Source of the DNA: an uncultured Burkholderiales bacterium
GTDB lineage: Bacteria > Pseudomonadota > Gammaproteobacteria > Burkholderiales > Burkholderiaceae_C
Reading direction: 5' to 3'
Length of the DNA: 45,618 nucleotides
Assembly (NCBI GenBank): GCA_903871545.1
Contig: CAIQHG010000044.1
Coordinates: forward strand, 1 to 45,618
Shown here: positions 1-8,494 of the stretch, in pieces
How positions within the stretch are numbered: position 1 is the first letter of the stretch
Layout of the letters: every line of letters starts with the position of its first letter
Program-made: the position numbers and the translations under genes
The notes under the pieces: model-generated
What the model was told of the DNA's origin: nothing
What the model saw: only the letters and a program-made list of their open reading frames with translations
The model's database searches: none

Positions 1-78
1 CATTTTTTTATACCTATTATCTACATATGCACGGTGCACCAAGGGTGCTTTGAATGTATCTTGCCTGTTATTCAAATT

Positions 79-1284
79 TCAAAGCGTGTGGGTCCTGTCC
101 CCCCTCACGCATCCTAGCGGATCCCAACTAACCCCCACCCCCAAGACGAGCACTTTAAAGAGCTCGCCCATTTCGTGCTCGTGGATTACTTTAAGCGCTT
201 TGGCTCGCTCACTTTGATCCGCATCCTCTAACGCGTCTAAAAATCCGGTGTTTAAGAGAAAGTTTGCTTGACTCGTATAGCCCAGCACATTGGCCCCAGC
301 CTCTTGAGCGGCAAGTGCAACGCCCGTAAAGTCAACATGCGCCGTAATATCTTTGTGCCCCACCAACGCTAAAGGGTTATCGTCTGCCACATGGCGCAGA
401 TGGCACATCAAAGTGCCCATGTGCCTTTGGGGATGGTAGTACTCTGCCTCGGGGAATCCGTAGTCTAGAAAAATCATCGCGCCTTTTGCTTTTTCCTTAT
501 TGCCGGATTCACTAGAGGGTTCATTGCCCGGTACATAGCGCAGCTCACCACTCATACGCTGCACCAAAGTCTTTATTAAAGCCTGGGCCTGTGGATGGAT
601 CTCTGTCAAATAATCCCCCGTAAACCCCTTTTCAATAGGCGGGCGAAGCGCGGTTTCGCGCCCTACCCACTCAAAGGCACCGTGCTCACCCGCGTTCTGT
701 TTCCAACAAACACCCTGTTCGTACCAGACCCCGTCCACTCTTTTAAGCACATTTACAGGGAGCGCGTCCAACACCTCATTACCGATGACTACCCCCCTCA
801 TGAAACTGGGTAATTCACTCACCCAATTAACTTTATCTGCGTAAGCGCTCAAGCGCTTGCGTTGCCTGACCTGAAGTGTGCCTGAGAGTTCGACCAAGTT
901 ATATTTGGAAATCTTTGAGCCCAAAGTCCGTAAAAGTTGAGCCGCCAACTCGCCCGTGCCAGGCCCGAACTCCCAGACCTCATCGGTTTGGGTGTTCTCC
1001 AAAGCCTCCCCAACCGAGACCGATAAAGCACGCCCAAAAGCAGATGTAAGCTGTGGGGCGGTCACAAAATCGCTTTGCGTTAACGCAGACTCCCCAATTT
1101 GTTGGCTCTGAGCGCTGTAATACCCTGATTCAGGGTCGTAAAGGGCTAAAGACATAAACCGCGCAAAATCGATCCATCCACCCGCTTCATCAATAACGCG
1201 ACGAATTGATGCTTCTAGCTCTAATTTAGGGGGCACTTTAAGACCCGCGTGCGCCAAAGGATTCAAAAGTTTGTGAGAATGCAA
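79..1284 (-). CDS. MidA-family SAM-dependent methyltransferase (DUF185)
   Basis: The protein (401 aa) has the MidA/NDUFAF7 architecture: a glycine-rich SAM-binding motif EFGPGTGELAAQLL near residue 105, then NEVLDALPVN, and the family block FLDYGFPEAEYYHPQRHMGT followed by HVDFTG in the C-terminal half. In mitochondria the relative NDUFAF7 methylates an arginine of a complex I subunit; the bacterial substrate is not established. The start is a TTG at 1284, with an AAGG about 11 bases upstream. No in-frame ATG lies close by, so a downstream GTG could also serve. Only 38 bp separate it from the divergent pteridine reductase gene. The last dozen residues (after VLGVGVSWD) look non-conserved. The family call is firm and the physiological role is inferred. 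Confidence 0.85.
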   Translation of the reverse strand: MHSHKLLNPLAHAGLKVPPKLELEASIRRVIDEAGGWIDFARFMSLALYDPESGYYSAQSQQIGESALTQSDFVTAPQLTSAFGRALSVSVGEALENTQTDEVWEFGPGTGELAAQLLRTLGSKISKYNLVELSGTLQVRQRKRLSAYADKVNWVSELPSFMRGVVIGNEVLDALPVNVLKRVDGVWYEQGVCWKQNAGEHGAFEWVGRETALRPPIEKGFTGDYLTEIHPQAQALIKTLVQRMSGELRYVPGNEPSSESGNKEKAKGAMIFLDYGFPEAEYYHPQRHMGTLMCHLRHVADDNPLALVGHKDITAHVDFTGVALAAQEAGANVLGYTSQANFLLNTGFLDALEDADQSERAKALKVIHEHEMGELFKVLVLGVGVSWDPLGCVRGDRTHTL

Positions 1285-1322
1285 GCTGTATCTAACCTTT
1301 TCAAATATGGATAATAACTGTT

Positions 1323-2120
1323 ATGGCATCTTGGCTTTTAGTAACGGGTGGCGCAACACGATTGGGACGTGAAATTGGTCTCGCTTTTGCTCAGGAGGGG
1401 TGGAACCTACTGTGCCATTATCGCAATTCAAAAGATCAAGCGGAGTCGGTTTGTCAAGAGGCCATAGAGCTGGGCGTCCAAGCTGAGTGTATACAAGCAG
1501 AGCTAGAAACGGATGAGGGCTGCAAAGAACTGTTTGAAGCTTGCACGCGTATAGCTGTGCAAGATTTTAATTGCATCGTCAACAATGCCTCGTTGTTCAT
1601 TCCTGACACCGGCTCTGATTTTGAGGAAAACCAAGCCCTCTCCCAAATCAAAGTAAATTTAATGGCGCCGATGAGGCTTGGTAAGTGGATGTATCAATAC
1701 CAATCCAAGCGTAAGATTCAGAGCATTACGCCCAGTTTGGTGCACATTTTGGATCAAAAGGTGTTCAACCTAAATCCTGACTATTTCTCTTACACAACCT
1801 CCAAACTGGCCCTTGAGCGATTGGTGTCGCTACAAGCGCAGTCTTTTGCACCCAAACTCAGAGTGAACGCAGTAGCACCGGGTCTTCTTTATCCAAGTGG
1901 GCCTCAAAATCTAGAGAATTTTGCGCTCGCCGCCAACGCAAACTTGCTGCGCCGTCCCATCTCTGCTGTGGAAGTAGCTAAGAGTGTGCTTTTTTTAGCC
2001 ACCAACCCATGCATCACCGGTACAACCCTTAAAGTGGATAATGGTCAACATTTAATTCCGACTGAGAGAGATATTATGTTTGTTGTAGAAGAACTTATGG
2101 GCACGCAACATGTACAGTGA
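1323..2120 (+). CDS. folM: SDR oxidoreductase of pteridine reductase / FolM type
   Basis: This 265-aa short-chain dehydrogenase carries TGGATRLG at residues 8-15, the TGX3RXG form of the cofactor motif. An arginine at this place is typical of pteridine reductases (PTR1, FolM), whereas ordinary SDRs have glycine. The catalytic Tyr and Lys are in YTTSK near residue 160, and NNAS is the NNAG-like element. FolM reduces dihydromonapterin or dihydrofolate with NADPH. The gene overlaps the next gene, a FolB homologue, by 11 bp, so the two are very probably co-transcribed and probably translationally coupled. This neighbour supports a pterin substrate. The symbol is an assignment by motif and context, not by alignment. 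Confidence 0.75.
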   Translation: MASWLLVTGGATRLGREIGLAFAQEGWNLLCHYRNSKDQAESVCQEAIELGVQAECIQAELETDEGCKELFEACTRIAVQDFNCIVNNASLFIPDTGSDFEENQALSQIKVNLMAPMRLGKWMYQYQSKRKIQSITPSLVHILDQKVFNLNPDYFSYTTSKLALERLVSLQAQSFAPKLRVNAVAPGLLYPSGPQNLENFALAANANLLRRPISAVEVAKSVLFLATNPCITGTTLKVDNGQHLIPTERDIMFVVEELMGTQHVQ

Positions 2121-2505
2121 AACCACAGAATGGGCACTCATGAGCGAGTGTCGCCTACTCTTGTTGAAGGGCTTTGAGGTGAAGGCACGAATCGGCATCC
2201 ACGATTTTGAATTGCGAGCCCCTCAAAGACTTTTAATCGATGTTGAGCTTTATGTTCCACTCAAATACAGCACGCCGAACGCGGACCACATTAGCGAAGT
2301 GGTTGACTATGACTTCATACGCCAAGTGATCTTAAAGAGGATAGAGCTGGGCCACATTAATTTGCAAGAAACGCTTGTGGATGATGTGCTGAGAGAGTTG
2401 CTCTTGCACGAGGGCGTGAGAGCTGCTCGCGTGAGCTCCTCCAAACCCGATGTCTACCCTGACTGTGCAAGCGTGGGTGTGCAAGTTTTCAAATTTAAAG
2501 CGTGA
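2110..2505 (+). CDS. folB: dihydroneopterin aldolase (first copy)
   Basis: FolB-fold protein (131 aa) of the folate pathway, which cleaves 7,8-dihydroneopterin to 6-hydroxymethyl-dihydropterin and glycolaldehyde. The conserved elements are in order: IGIHDFELRAPQRL with the active-site Glu, VVDYDFI with the Tyr, NLQETLVDD, and SKPDVYPDC with the catalytic Lys. The ATG at 2110 overlaps the end of the FolM-like gene by 11 bp. An in-frame ATG at 2140 (MSECRLLLL) gives a length nearer the family norm of about 120 aa and is a plausible alternative. Neither start has a clear Shine-Dalgarno sequence, consistent with translational coupling. A second FolB-like gene follows 42 bp downstream. Confidence 0.85.
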   Translation: MYSETTEWALMSECRLLLLKGFEVKARIGIHDFELRAPQRLLIDVELYVPLKYSTPNADHISEVVDYDFIRQVILKRIELGHINLQETLVDDVLRELLLHEGVRAARVSSSKPDVYPDCASVGVQVFKFKA

Positions 2506-2547
2506 TAATGCAAAGCTTTAAAATACAAACCTTCAACAAGGCCGATT

Positions 2548-2916
2548 ATGCTCAGCAAAGGTAACCAAACCTTAAGCCTCAAAGGCCTGCGCTTTGATGC
2601 CAACATTGGCATCTTAGAGCACGAGAAATTAACGTCTCAACCCATCCAAGTTGACGCAGAGCTGAACTTGGGCACACAGCCTCTCATGCCCCCGGATGAT
2701 GAGATTTTGCAGGTCCTGGACTACCGTAAGGTAAGACAAATCATCATCAACGAGTGCACCGCAGTGCACGTTAATTTACTGGAGAGTTTGATAGGTAAAT
2801 TAGCGCTCAGGCTCATGCAACTGAACGGGGTCATTGGAGTAAGAGTGAAAATAGCGAAATTAGAAATCTTCAGCGACTGCGAAGTGGCTATTAACGTAGA
2901 AACAGGACAGTGGTGA
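2548..2916 (+). CDS. FolB-fold paralogue (second dihydroneopterin aldolase or FolX-like epimerase)
   Basis: This 122-aa protein shares the FolB scaffold of the gene before it: IGILEHEKL with the Glu, VLDYRKV with the Tyr, VNLLESL, and AKLEIFSDCEVAINVE with the Lys. Catalytic positions are therefore kept, but the sequence is strongly diverged from the first copy; the usual Lys-Pro after the catalytic Lys is Lys-Leu here. FolX, dihydroneopterin-triphosphate 2'-epimerase, is a FolB-fold paralogue that acts before FolM in tetrahydromonapterin synthesis, so FolX activity is a reasonable inference in this context. A redundant FolB is the alternative. The stop codon lies 6 bp before the TTG start of ttcA. 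Confidence 0.7.
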   Translation: MLSKGNQTLSLKGLRFDANIGILEHEKLTSQPIQVDAELNLGTQPLMPPDDEILQVLDYRKVRQIIINECTAVHVNLLESLIGKLALRLMQLNGVIGVRVKIAKLEIFSDCEVAINVETGQW

Positions 2917-2922
2917 ACACAA

Positions 2923-3927
2923 TTGAGTAATTTAGAAGTTTTAAATACCCGCTCGCCTGAGCAGCGGACCTCACAGGCCCTTGACTCAGTTGAGACGACA
3001 AAAGCAAATACATTTGAGGCCAGCGAACACACAAGTCCCCACGGCTCGCGCGCCATTAAAGAGCGGGAAGCGCATAAGTTGGAGAAAAGACTGTGCCGCT
3101 TGATGGGCCAAGCCATCGTTGAATACGACATGATTGAGCAAGGCGACAAAGTGATGGTATGCGTCTCAGGGGGTAAGGACAGTTATGCGTTATTGGACAT
3201 CTTGATTAAATTGCAGAAAAGAGCTCCGATCGGTTTTGAGGTTGTGGCAGTCAATTTAGACCAAAAACAGCCCGGTTTCCCCGCCGACGTGCTCCCCCGA
3301 TACCTTGCCTCAATGGGTGTTAAGTTTCACATCGAAAACCAAGACACCTACTCCATCGTCAAAGACAAAATACCCGAGGGCAAGACTATGTGCAGTCTTT
3401 GTAGTCGCTTGCGAAGAGGCATTTTGTACCGCGTAGCCGATGAAATTGGTGCCACAAAAATCGCGCTCGGTCACCACAGAGACGATATGCTTCAAACCTT
3501 TTTCCTCAACATGTTTTTTGGTGCGAAACTAAAAACAATGCCCCCAAAACTAGTGAGTGACGATGGACGCCACGTGGTGATTCGTCCCCTTGCTTATGTG
3601 CCCGAGCAAGATCTCATCGATTGGTCCCAGCACAAAGAGTTCCCTATCATTCCCTGCACGCTGTGCGGGAGTCAAGAAAACTTGCAACGACAAGTGGTCG
3701 GCAATATGCTCAGGGAATGGGATAAGAAGTTTCCCGGTCGAGTGCAAAACATCTTTCGCTCCATGCAAAACATTGCACCCTCTCACCTCTTAGACCGCGA
3801 TTTATATGATTTTAAAAATGTACGAGCAACGGGTGTGAGCACGCCTGGTGGGGACACACTCTTTGATGAGCAGGAGTTTAAAGTCCCAAGCACCCTGGAC
3901 GCTTTCGGGATCAAATTAGAGCCCTAA
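2923..3927 (+). CDS. ttcA: tRNA 2-thiocytidine(32) synthetase TtcA
   Basis: TtcA (334 aa) is the ATP-dependent [4Fe-4S] enzyme that thiolates cytidine 32 of certain tRNAs. The PP-loop SGGKDS is at residues 82-87. The cluster cysteines are CSLC at 157-160 and a third in CTLC at 245-248, matching the family pattern. GHHRDD is the conserved motif between them. The start is a TTG at 2923, 6 bp after the preceding stop; a GTG at 2913 runs into a stop after five codons, so TTG is the only sensible start nearby. The first 45 or so residues, before [13 protein letters not shown], form a polar extension longer than that of E. coli TtcA. The gene is last in the folM-folB-folB-ttcA unit and is followed by a hairpin terminator. 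Confidence 0.95.
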   Translation: MSNLEVLNTRSPEQRTSQALDSVETTKANTFEASEHTSPHGSRAIKEREAHKLEKRLCRLMGQAIVEYDMIEQGDKVMVCVSGGKDSYALLDILIKLQKRAPIGFEVVAVNLDQKQPGFPADVLPRYLASMGVKFHIENQDTYSIVKDKIPEGKTMCSLCSRLRRGILYRVADEIGATKIALGHHRDDMLQTFFLNMFFGAKLKTMPPKLVSDDGRHVVIRPLAYVPEQDLIDWSQHKEFPIIPCTLCGSQENLQRQVVGNMLREWDKKFPGRVQNIFRSMQNIAPSHLLDRDLYDFKNVRATGVSTPGGDTLFDEQEFKVPSTLDAFGIKLEP

Positions 3928-3930
3928 GCG

Positions 3931-3961
3931 AAAGAGGCCTCTCTTTTAGAGAGGCCTCTTT
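3931..3961. terminator. bidirectional hairpin terminator between ttcA and the FAH-family gene
   Basis: A perfect 13-bp inverted repeat (arms 3931-3943 and 3949-3961, AAAGAGGCCTCTC) encloses the loop TTTTA. It begins 3 bases after the ttcA stop and lies 43 bases beyond the end of the convergent hydrolase gene. The A/T ends of the stem supply a short U tract in either transcript, so it probably ends transcription both ways. Confidence 0.8.
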
Positions 3962-4003
3962 CACTTCTAGAATTTAATATCTAGCGTTTGGTGTACAAAG
4001 TTT

Positions 4004-4873
4004 TTATTTTTGCTTTTTATAAGCAATGACTTTTTGCGTTTGGTGGCCCAGTCCTTCAATACCAAGCGTCATCACGTCTCCGGCCTTTAAAAAGACTGGC
4101 GCTGGTTTGCCGTTGACTTTCACCCCCATGCCCACCCCAGGGGGAGTACCTGTTGTGATGATGTCGCCGGGATAAAGCGTCATAAACTGACTGGTGTAGC
4201 TGATCAGCTTGGCGACATTAAAAATCATCGTCTTTGTGCTGCCCGTTTGCATACGAGTTCCGTTTAAATCCATCCACATGTTTAGCTTTTGTGGATTTGG
4301 GATTTCATCTTTGGTCACCAACCAAGGGCCAATCGGTCCAAACGTATCGCAACCCTTTCCCTTATCCCATGTACCGCCTCGCTCGATTTGGTACTCGCGC
4401 TCGCTCACATCATTAATCGTGCAATAACCGGCCACATGGTCGAGCGCGCTTTTTAAAGACACATAAGACGCTTTTGTTCCAATCACAACGCCCAGCTCAA
4501 CCTCCCAATCGCTTTTAACAGAGCCCTTGGGCAGCATCACCTCATCATCTGGTCCTTGGATACAACTGGTGGGTTTATGGAAAATAATAGGCTCTTTAGG
4601 CAAAGGCATACCCGCCTCAGCCGCATGATCTGCGTAATTTAACCCAATGGCAATAAATTTACCGCTGCCCGTGAACGGGCAACCTAAACGGGGGGTGCCG
4701 CGCACCAAAGGAAGTTTGGCGGGATTGAGTTTGGCAAGTTTATTCAACACTTTATCATCCAACTGATCGGGCGTGATGTCAGAGATGATGTGACTCAGAT
4801 CTCTGATTTTGCCGTCTGCATCAATCAGGCCTGGTTTTTCTTTACCTATCTTGCCGTAGCGAACTAGTTTCAT
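4004..4873 (-). CDS. fumarylacetoacetate hydrolase-family protein, probable diketo-deoxy sugar-acid hydrolase
   Basis: FAH-family hydrolase (289 aa). The C-terminal catalytic domain starts near residue 70 (FIAIGLNYADHAAE). The metal-binding triad is visible as E124 and E126 in SDWEVELGVVIG and D155 in INDVSERE. TGTPPGVGMG is the family signature near the end. Relatives that sit beside 2-keto-3-deoxy-sugar-acid dehydrogenases cleave 2,4-diketo-3-deoxy acids to pyruvate plus lactate or glycolate. Here it is the last of three minus-strand genes after two SDR dehydrogenases, which supports that role. Some databases call close relatives ureidoglycolate lyase; no purine-degradation gene is present to support that. 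The exact substrate is inferred. Confidence 0.85.
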   Translation of the reverse strand: MKLVRYGKIGKEKPGLIDADGKIRDLSHIISDITPDQLDDKVLNKLAKLNPAKLPLVRGTPRLGCPFTGSGKFIAIGLNYADHAAEAGMPLPKEPIIFHKPTSCIQGPDDEVMLPKGSVKSDWEVELGVVIGTKASYVSLKSALDHVAGYCTINDVSEREYQIERGGTWDKGKGCDTFGPIGPWLVTKDEIPNPQKLNMWMDLNGTRMQTGSTKTMIFNVAKLISYTSQFMTLYPGDIITTGTPPGVGMGVKVNGKPAPVFLKAGDVMTLGIEGLGHQTQKVIAYKKQK

Positions 4874-4965
4874 TTAGACTCCGTTAAAAAATTTATAAAT
4901 GCTCTTTGAGCTTAATGTGAATGGGAAGAGGCGGGGAACTTCTTTGCTTTTGTATTTGTATTGAA

Positions 4966-5739
4966 CTAGTAGGTTGCGCGTCCTCCAGACAAATCAAACA
5001 CAGCGCCAGTTGAGAAAGAGCAGTCCTCAGTGCACAACCAGCACACCAAAGCGGCAACTTCTGCGGGCAAGCCAAACCGACCCATTGGAATCTTGCTCAG
5101 CATGAATTGTATGTGCTCCGCAGACATCTGATCAAAGATCGCCGTCTTAACAGCTGCAGGGGTCACACAGTTGACACGAACCCCTGTATCAGCAAGCTCC
5201 TTACCAAGAGACTTAGTAAGTCCAATCACTGCCGCTTTGCTCGCGCTGTAAGCACTCGCGTTTGGATTTCCGTCCTTACCCGCAACGGACGCAATATTGA
5301 CGATCCGCCCAAACGCCCTTGTGCGCATATGTTTAGAGAGCTCTTTACAGCAATAAAAAAGTCCGTTTACGTTGACATCCATGACAGCCCTCCAAGCATC
5401 ATCGGGGTAGTCCCACACTTTCGTGTTCGGGCCTGTAATACCCGCACTGTTAATTAAAATATCAACCCCCCCTTTGTCAAGTGCGAGGGTTTGTTGGGTT
5501 GCACTCACCACGCTGTCGTATGAGGCCACGTTGACTTGAACAGTATTGACCGTTTTTACATCAGCTCCTTGTTGCCCCGCAACAAGCGCTTTGCTAGCTC
5601 GCTCCAAGCCGGGCACATCAATATCCCAAAGCGTCACCCGCCCACCTGAGCTTAAGATGCGCTCAGCAATGGCAAAGCCAAGTCCTGTCGCACCGCCTGT
5701 CACGACAGCGTGACGCTCTTTTAAATCCAATTGATTCAT
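4966..5739 (-). CDS. SDR-family NAD-dependent dehydrogenase, probable sugar dehydrogenase
   Basis: Classical SDR (257 aa) with the cofactor motif TGGATGLG at residues 14-21, an acidic residue after the second strand (WDID, about 39-41) that favours NAD over NADP, NSAG at 97-100, and the catalytic triad S151, Y164, K168 (YSASK). It lies 13 bp downstream of another SDR and 92 bp upstream of the FAH-family hydrolase, all on the minus strand. In oxidative L-fucose/L-rhamnose-type pathways one SDR oxidises the sugar and another the 2-keto-3-deoxy acid, so this one could be the sugar dehydrogenase. A FabG-like or polyol dehydrogenase role cannot be excluded by sequence reading. Confidence 0.8.
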   Translation of the reverse strand: MNQLDLKERHAVVTGGATGLGFAIAERILSSGGRVTLWDIDVPGLERASKALVAGQQGADVKTVNTVQVNVASYDSVVSATQQTLALDKGGVDILINSAGITGPNTKVWDYPDDAWRAVMDVNVNGLFYCCKELSKHMRTRAFGRIVNIASVAGKDGNPNASAYSASKAAVIGLTKSLGKELADTGVRVNCVTPAAVKTAIFDQMSAEHIQFMLSKIPMGRFGLPAEVAALVCWLCTEDCSFSTGAVFDLSGGRATY

Positions 5740-5752
5740 TTGAATATGCCCT

Positions 5753-6487
5753 TTAAATTGTCATTCCACCATCAACCATGAACGCATTGCCCGTCGCAAA
5801 CTGTGACTCATCACTTGCCAAGTAAACCACGATGGGAGCGATTTCTTGTGCGTTTGCTAAACGCCCCATGGGTTGACGTGCCACAAAGTCTTTTCTCGCC
5901 TGAACAGGATCCTCAAACTTAGAGATACGCTCACCCAAAGAGGGTGTATCCACCGTGCCTGGGCAAATTGCATTAACCCGTATTCCCTGAGTCACGTAAT
6001 CAGCGGCAACGCTCTTAGTAAGGCCAATTACGGCCGCCTTACTCGCGCCGTAAATAAAGCGGTTGGGCAAGCCTTTAAAGCTTGAGCAAACGCTTGCCAT
6101 GTTGATAATGCTACCTTTTTGATGCGCTAACATTTTCGGAAGTACCGCCTGAATCATCCAAAACTGCGCTCTTGCGTTTAGATTAAAAGCAAATGACCAA
6201 TCCTCATCCGTTGCTTGAAGGACGGTGCCTGCGTGAACAAAGCCTGCGCAGTTAAAAAGTACATCAATTCTCTCTAATGTAGCTACAAAAGAGTTAATCG
6301 CCCCTTTATCAAGCACGTCTAATTTAGAGGTATGGATACCCTCTATGCCGTGAAATGATTTGAGCAACTCAGGGTTCACGTCGGTTGCCCAAACCTGTGC
6401 GCCCTCAACTGCCATTGCCAGCGCAGCGGCCCGCCCAATCCCCTGCCCCGCAGCAGTGACCAGTACAATTTTTCCCTTTAATCTCAT
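5753..6487 (-). CDS. SDR dehydrogenase resembling 2-keto-3-deoxy-L-fuconate dehydrogenase
   Basis: SDR (244 aa) with TAAGQGIG at residues 11-18, TDVN at 35-38 (NAD-type acidic residue), FNCAG near 80, and catalytic S132, Y146, K150 in YGASK. The TAAGQGIG form and the C-terminal AIPGT-like stretch (NAICPGTVDTPSL) resemble the DHRS6/2-keto-3-deoxy-L-fuconate dehydrogenase branch, which oxidises C4 of 2-keto-3-deoxy sugar acids. The ATG at 6487 is chosen because a GGAG (minus strand, 6500-6497) sits 9 bases before it; reading from a TTG at 6502 would place that ribosome site inside the gene. It is the first gene of the minus-strand unit and diverges from the UxaA-type dehydratase gene. Confidence 0.8.
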   Translation of the reverse strand: MRLKGKIVLVTAAGQGIGRAAALAMAVEGAQVWATDVNPELLKSFHGIEGIHTSKLDVLDKGAINSFVATLERIDVLFNCAGFVHAGTVLQATDEDWSFAFNLNARAQFWMIQAVLPKMLAHQKGSIINMASVCSSFKGLPNRFIYGASKAAVIGLTKSVAADYVTQGIRVNAICPGTVDTPSLGERISKFEDPVQARKDFVARQPMGRLANAQEIAPIVVYLASDESQFATGNAFMVDGGMTI

Positions 6488-6951
6488 TTGTTTTTTCTCC
6501 AATAAATAATCAAACCGAACCTCTCAATCAAGATCTTCATTTCCACAATATTCCTCTATTTTCCCCTGCATTAATGTAAATTGGGTAGCCCACCTCTTTG
6601 ACCACCTCTAGAGCAAGACTAAATTTATAACAACGATTTAACGAATAGGTTACAAGCGCTCATTGAAATCAGAGCAAATTAAAAAAACTATATGCGCTTA
6701 AACGAAGGGATATGATCTAAAACAGCATCTTTGAAGGTCTCATTGTTGGATTACCCTTTGCCGCATGCATTTGTTGCCCTTGCAAAGCGCCATACATTAT
6801 GCTTTTGCGCAGCCTACACCCCTTCTAAGGAATAACCCTTCCTCTCTAGCGTAATAAGTTGCGAGCACTGTGGGTTGGGCTAATATAGGAGAGTAGTCAA
6901 GTTTTTATCTAAGCTTTTATTAAAAAATTTGTTTTGTAAGTAATATTTAAA
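6488..6951. other. divergent intergenic region of the sugar-acid locus
   Basis: About 460 bp without a gene between the SDR operon (minus) and the dehydratase operon (plus), so it must hold both promoters. A plausible sigma-70 promoter for the plus-strand unit is listed separately. I see no clean LacI- or GntR-type palindrome. A loose CTTTGC...GCAAAG pair near 6756-6787 is the only internal symmetry noticed. The longest ATG-initiated frame here is about 29 codons and looks non-coding. Confidence 0.6.
6859..6886 (+). promoter_or_regulatory. putative sigma-70 promoter of the UxaA-type dehydratase operon
   Basis: TTGCGA (6859-6864) and TAATAT (6881-6886) are separated by 16 bp. The -10 box ends 65 bp before the dehydratase ATG. 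The ATG itself has no strong Shine-Dalgarno sequence. The assignment is by eye only. Confidence 0.4.
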
Positions 6952-8478
6952 ATGCAAAATTTTATCCGCCTTCACTCTCATGATAACGTCGTTATCGCTC
7001 GCACGCAGCTCATCGGGGGCACCCGCATCGAAGACACGACCATCAAAGGCCTCATCCCCGCGGGACACAAAGTGGCAACACGCCTTCTTGCAGTTGGCGA
7101 GCCAGTTAGGCGTTATAACCAGATCATTGGCTTTGCAAGTCAACCCATCCACCCAGGCGATCATGTGCACACCCACAACCTTGACCTTGGTGCGCAGAAA
7201 GGCGCTTTCTCACGGGACTACGCTTTTTGTGCGGACGTAAAACCCAGTCCCCCAAAAAAAGAGGCCACCTTCATGGGCTACGTGCGCGCGGACGGCTCGG
7301 TTGCGACTCGCAATTACATCGGCATTTTGTCCAGCGTCAATTGTTCAGCAACCGTGGTTCGCGCTGTCGCCGATCACTTCTCCAGACGAACCAATCCGGA
7401 CGCGCTGCGAGCCTTCCCCAATGTGGACGGTGTGATCGCGCTCAGTCATGGTCTGGGGTGCGGCATGGATAACAAAGGTCACGGCATGCAAGTACTGGAG
7501 AGAACACTTGCTGGGTATGCAAAGCACCCCAATTTCGCTGCATGTTTAATGGTGGGCTTGGGTTGTGAGGCCAACCAAATATCAACCTGGATGGAGAACT
7601 CGCACCTAAGCGCCAACAACTCTTTGTACACCTACAACATCCAAGACACTGGGGGCACGACCAAGTCCATTGCGCTAGGTATTGCACAGGTCAAGGCAAT
7701 GCTAGAGGATGCAAACAACGTTAAAAGAGTGCCCTGCTCTGTGTCCCACCTGACGGTAGGCCTTCAGTGCGGGGGCTCGGACGGGTACTCAGGTATCAGT
7801 GCAAATCCGGCTTTGGGAGCCGCGGTTGATTTGTTGGTGGCGCACGGGGGCACAGCAATTTTAAGTGAAACACCTGAGATCTACGGGGCAGAACATTTAC
7901 TAACACGCAGGGCAGTCTCTAAAGCTGTGGGTGAAAAATTGATCGAACGCATCCACTGGTGGGAGCACTACACAGAGATAAACCAAGGCGAGATGAACAA
8001 CAACCCCTCCCCCGGCAACAAAGCGGGGGGACTGACCACTATTTTAGAGAAGTCTTTAGGGGCGGTTGCAAAGGGGGGCACGACCACTTTAAATGCAGTT
8101 TACGAATACGCCGAACCCGTTTCAGCGCACGGCTTCGTCTACATGGACACACCAGGCTACGACCCCGTCAGCGCAACTGGTCAAGTTGCAGGGGGTGCAA
8201 ACTTGATTTGCTTTACAACGGGTCGTGGCTCAGCCTACGGGTGCGCGCCCTCACCCTCTTTAAAGTTGTCCACCAACACTCCCCTTTGGACTCGTCAACA
8301 AGACGACATCGATATCAACTGTGGTGTGATCGTGGACGGCTCAGACACTGTGGAGCATATGGGGCAAGTCATCTTTGAGCAGATGATCAAAAGTGCAAGC
8401 GGTGAGGCCACAAAAAGTGAGCTTCACGGCTACGGTCAAAGTGAGTTTGTACCCTGGCAACTCGGCGCCGTCATGTAA
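6952..8478 (+). CDS. UxaA-family altronate/galactarate-type dehydratase
   Basis: Full-length UxaA-family protein (508 aa). An N-terminal SAF domain covers about residues 1-90 (VVIARTQLIGGTRI; KGLIPAGHKVATR; GDHVHTHNL). It is followed by the catalytic part with GYVRADGSVATRNYIGILSS, LSHGLGCGMD, GLGCEANQ, GLQCGGSDGYSGISANPALG, and FTTGRGSAYG near the C terminus. These Fe-dependent lyases dehydrate sugar acids such as altronate or galactarate to 2-keto-3-deoxy acids. With the divergent KDF-dehydrogenase-like SDR and FAH hydrolase it would supply the 2-keto-3-deoxy substrate. Its sugar acid is unknown; D-altronate, D-arabinonate-type or L-fuconate-type acids are all possible. The Ldh-family gene begins 16 bp downstream. 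Confidence 0.85.
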   Translation: MQNFIRLHSHDNVVIARTQLIGGTRIEDTTIKGLIPAGHKVATRLLAVGEPVRRYNQIIGFASQPIHPGDHVHTHNLDLGAQKGAFSRDYAFCADVKPSPPKKEATFMGYVRADGSVATRNYIGILSSVNCSATVVRAVADHFSRRTNPDALRAFPNVDGVIALSHGLGCGMDNKGHGMQVLERTLAGYAKHPNFAACLMVGLGCEANQISTWMENSHLSANNSLYTYNIQDTGGTTKSIALGIAQVKAMLEDANNVKRVPCSVSHLTVGLQCGGSDGYSGISANPALGAAVDLLVAHGGTAILSETPEIYGAEHLLTRRAVSKAVGEKLIERIHWWEHYTEINQGEMNNNPSPGNKAGGLTTILEKSLGAVAKGGTTTLNAVYEYAEPVSAHGFVYMDTPGYDPVSATGQVAGGANLICFTTGRGSAYGCAPSPSLKLSTNTPLWTRQQDDIDINCGVIVDGSDTVEHMGQVIFEQMIKSASGEATKSELHGYGQSEFVPWQLGAVM

Positions 8479-8494
8479 CGAAAGGAATCTTGAA

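Noticed and set aside
6488..6951. LacI- or GntR-type operator in the sugar-acid divergent region
   Set aside because: Partial matches such as AACGATTTAACG lack proper dyad symmetry.
7959..8378. Open frame of 139 codons overlapping the UxaA-type gene in another frame
   Set aside because: Arginine-rich out-of-frame translation of a well-supported gene.
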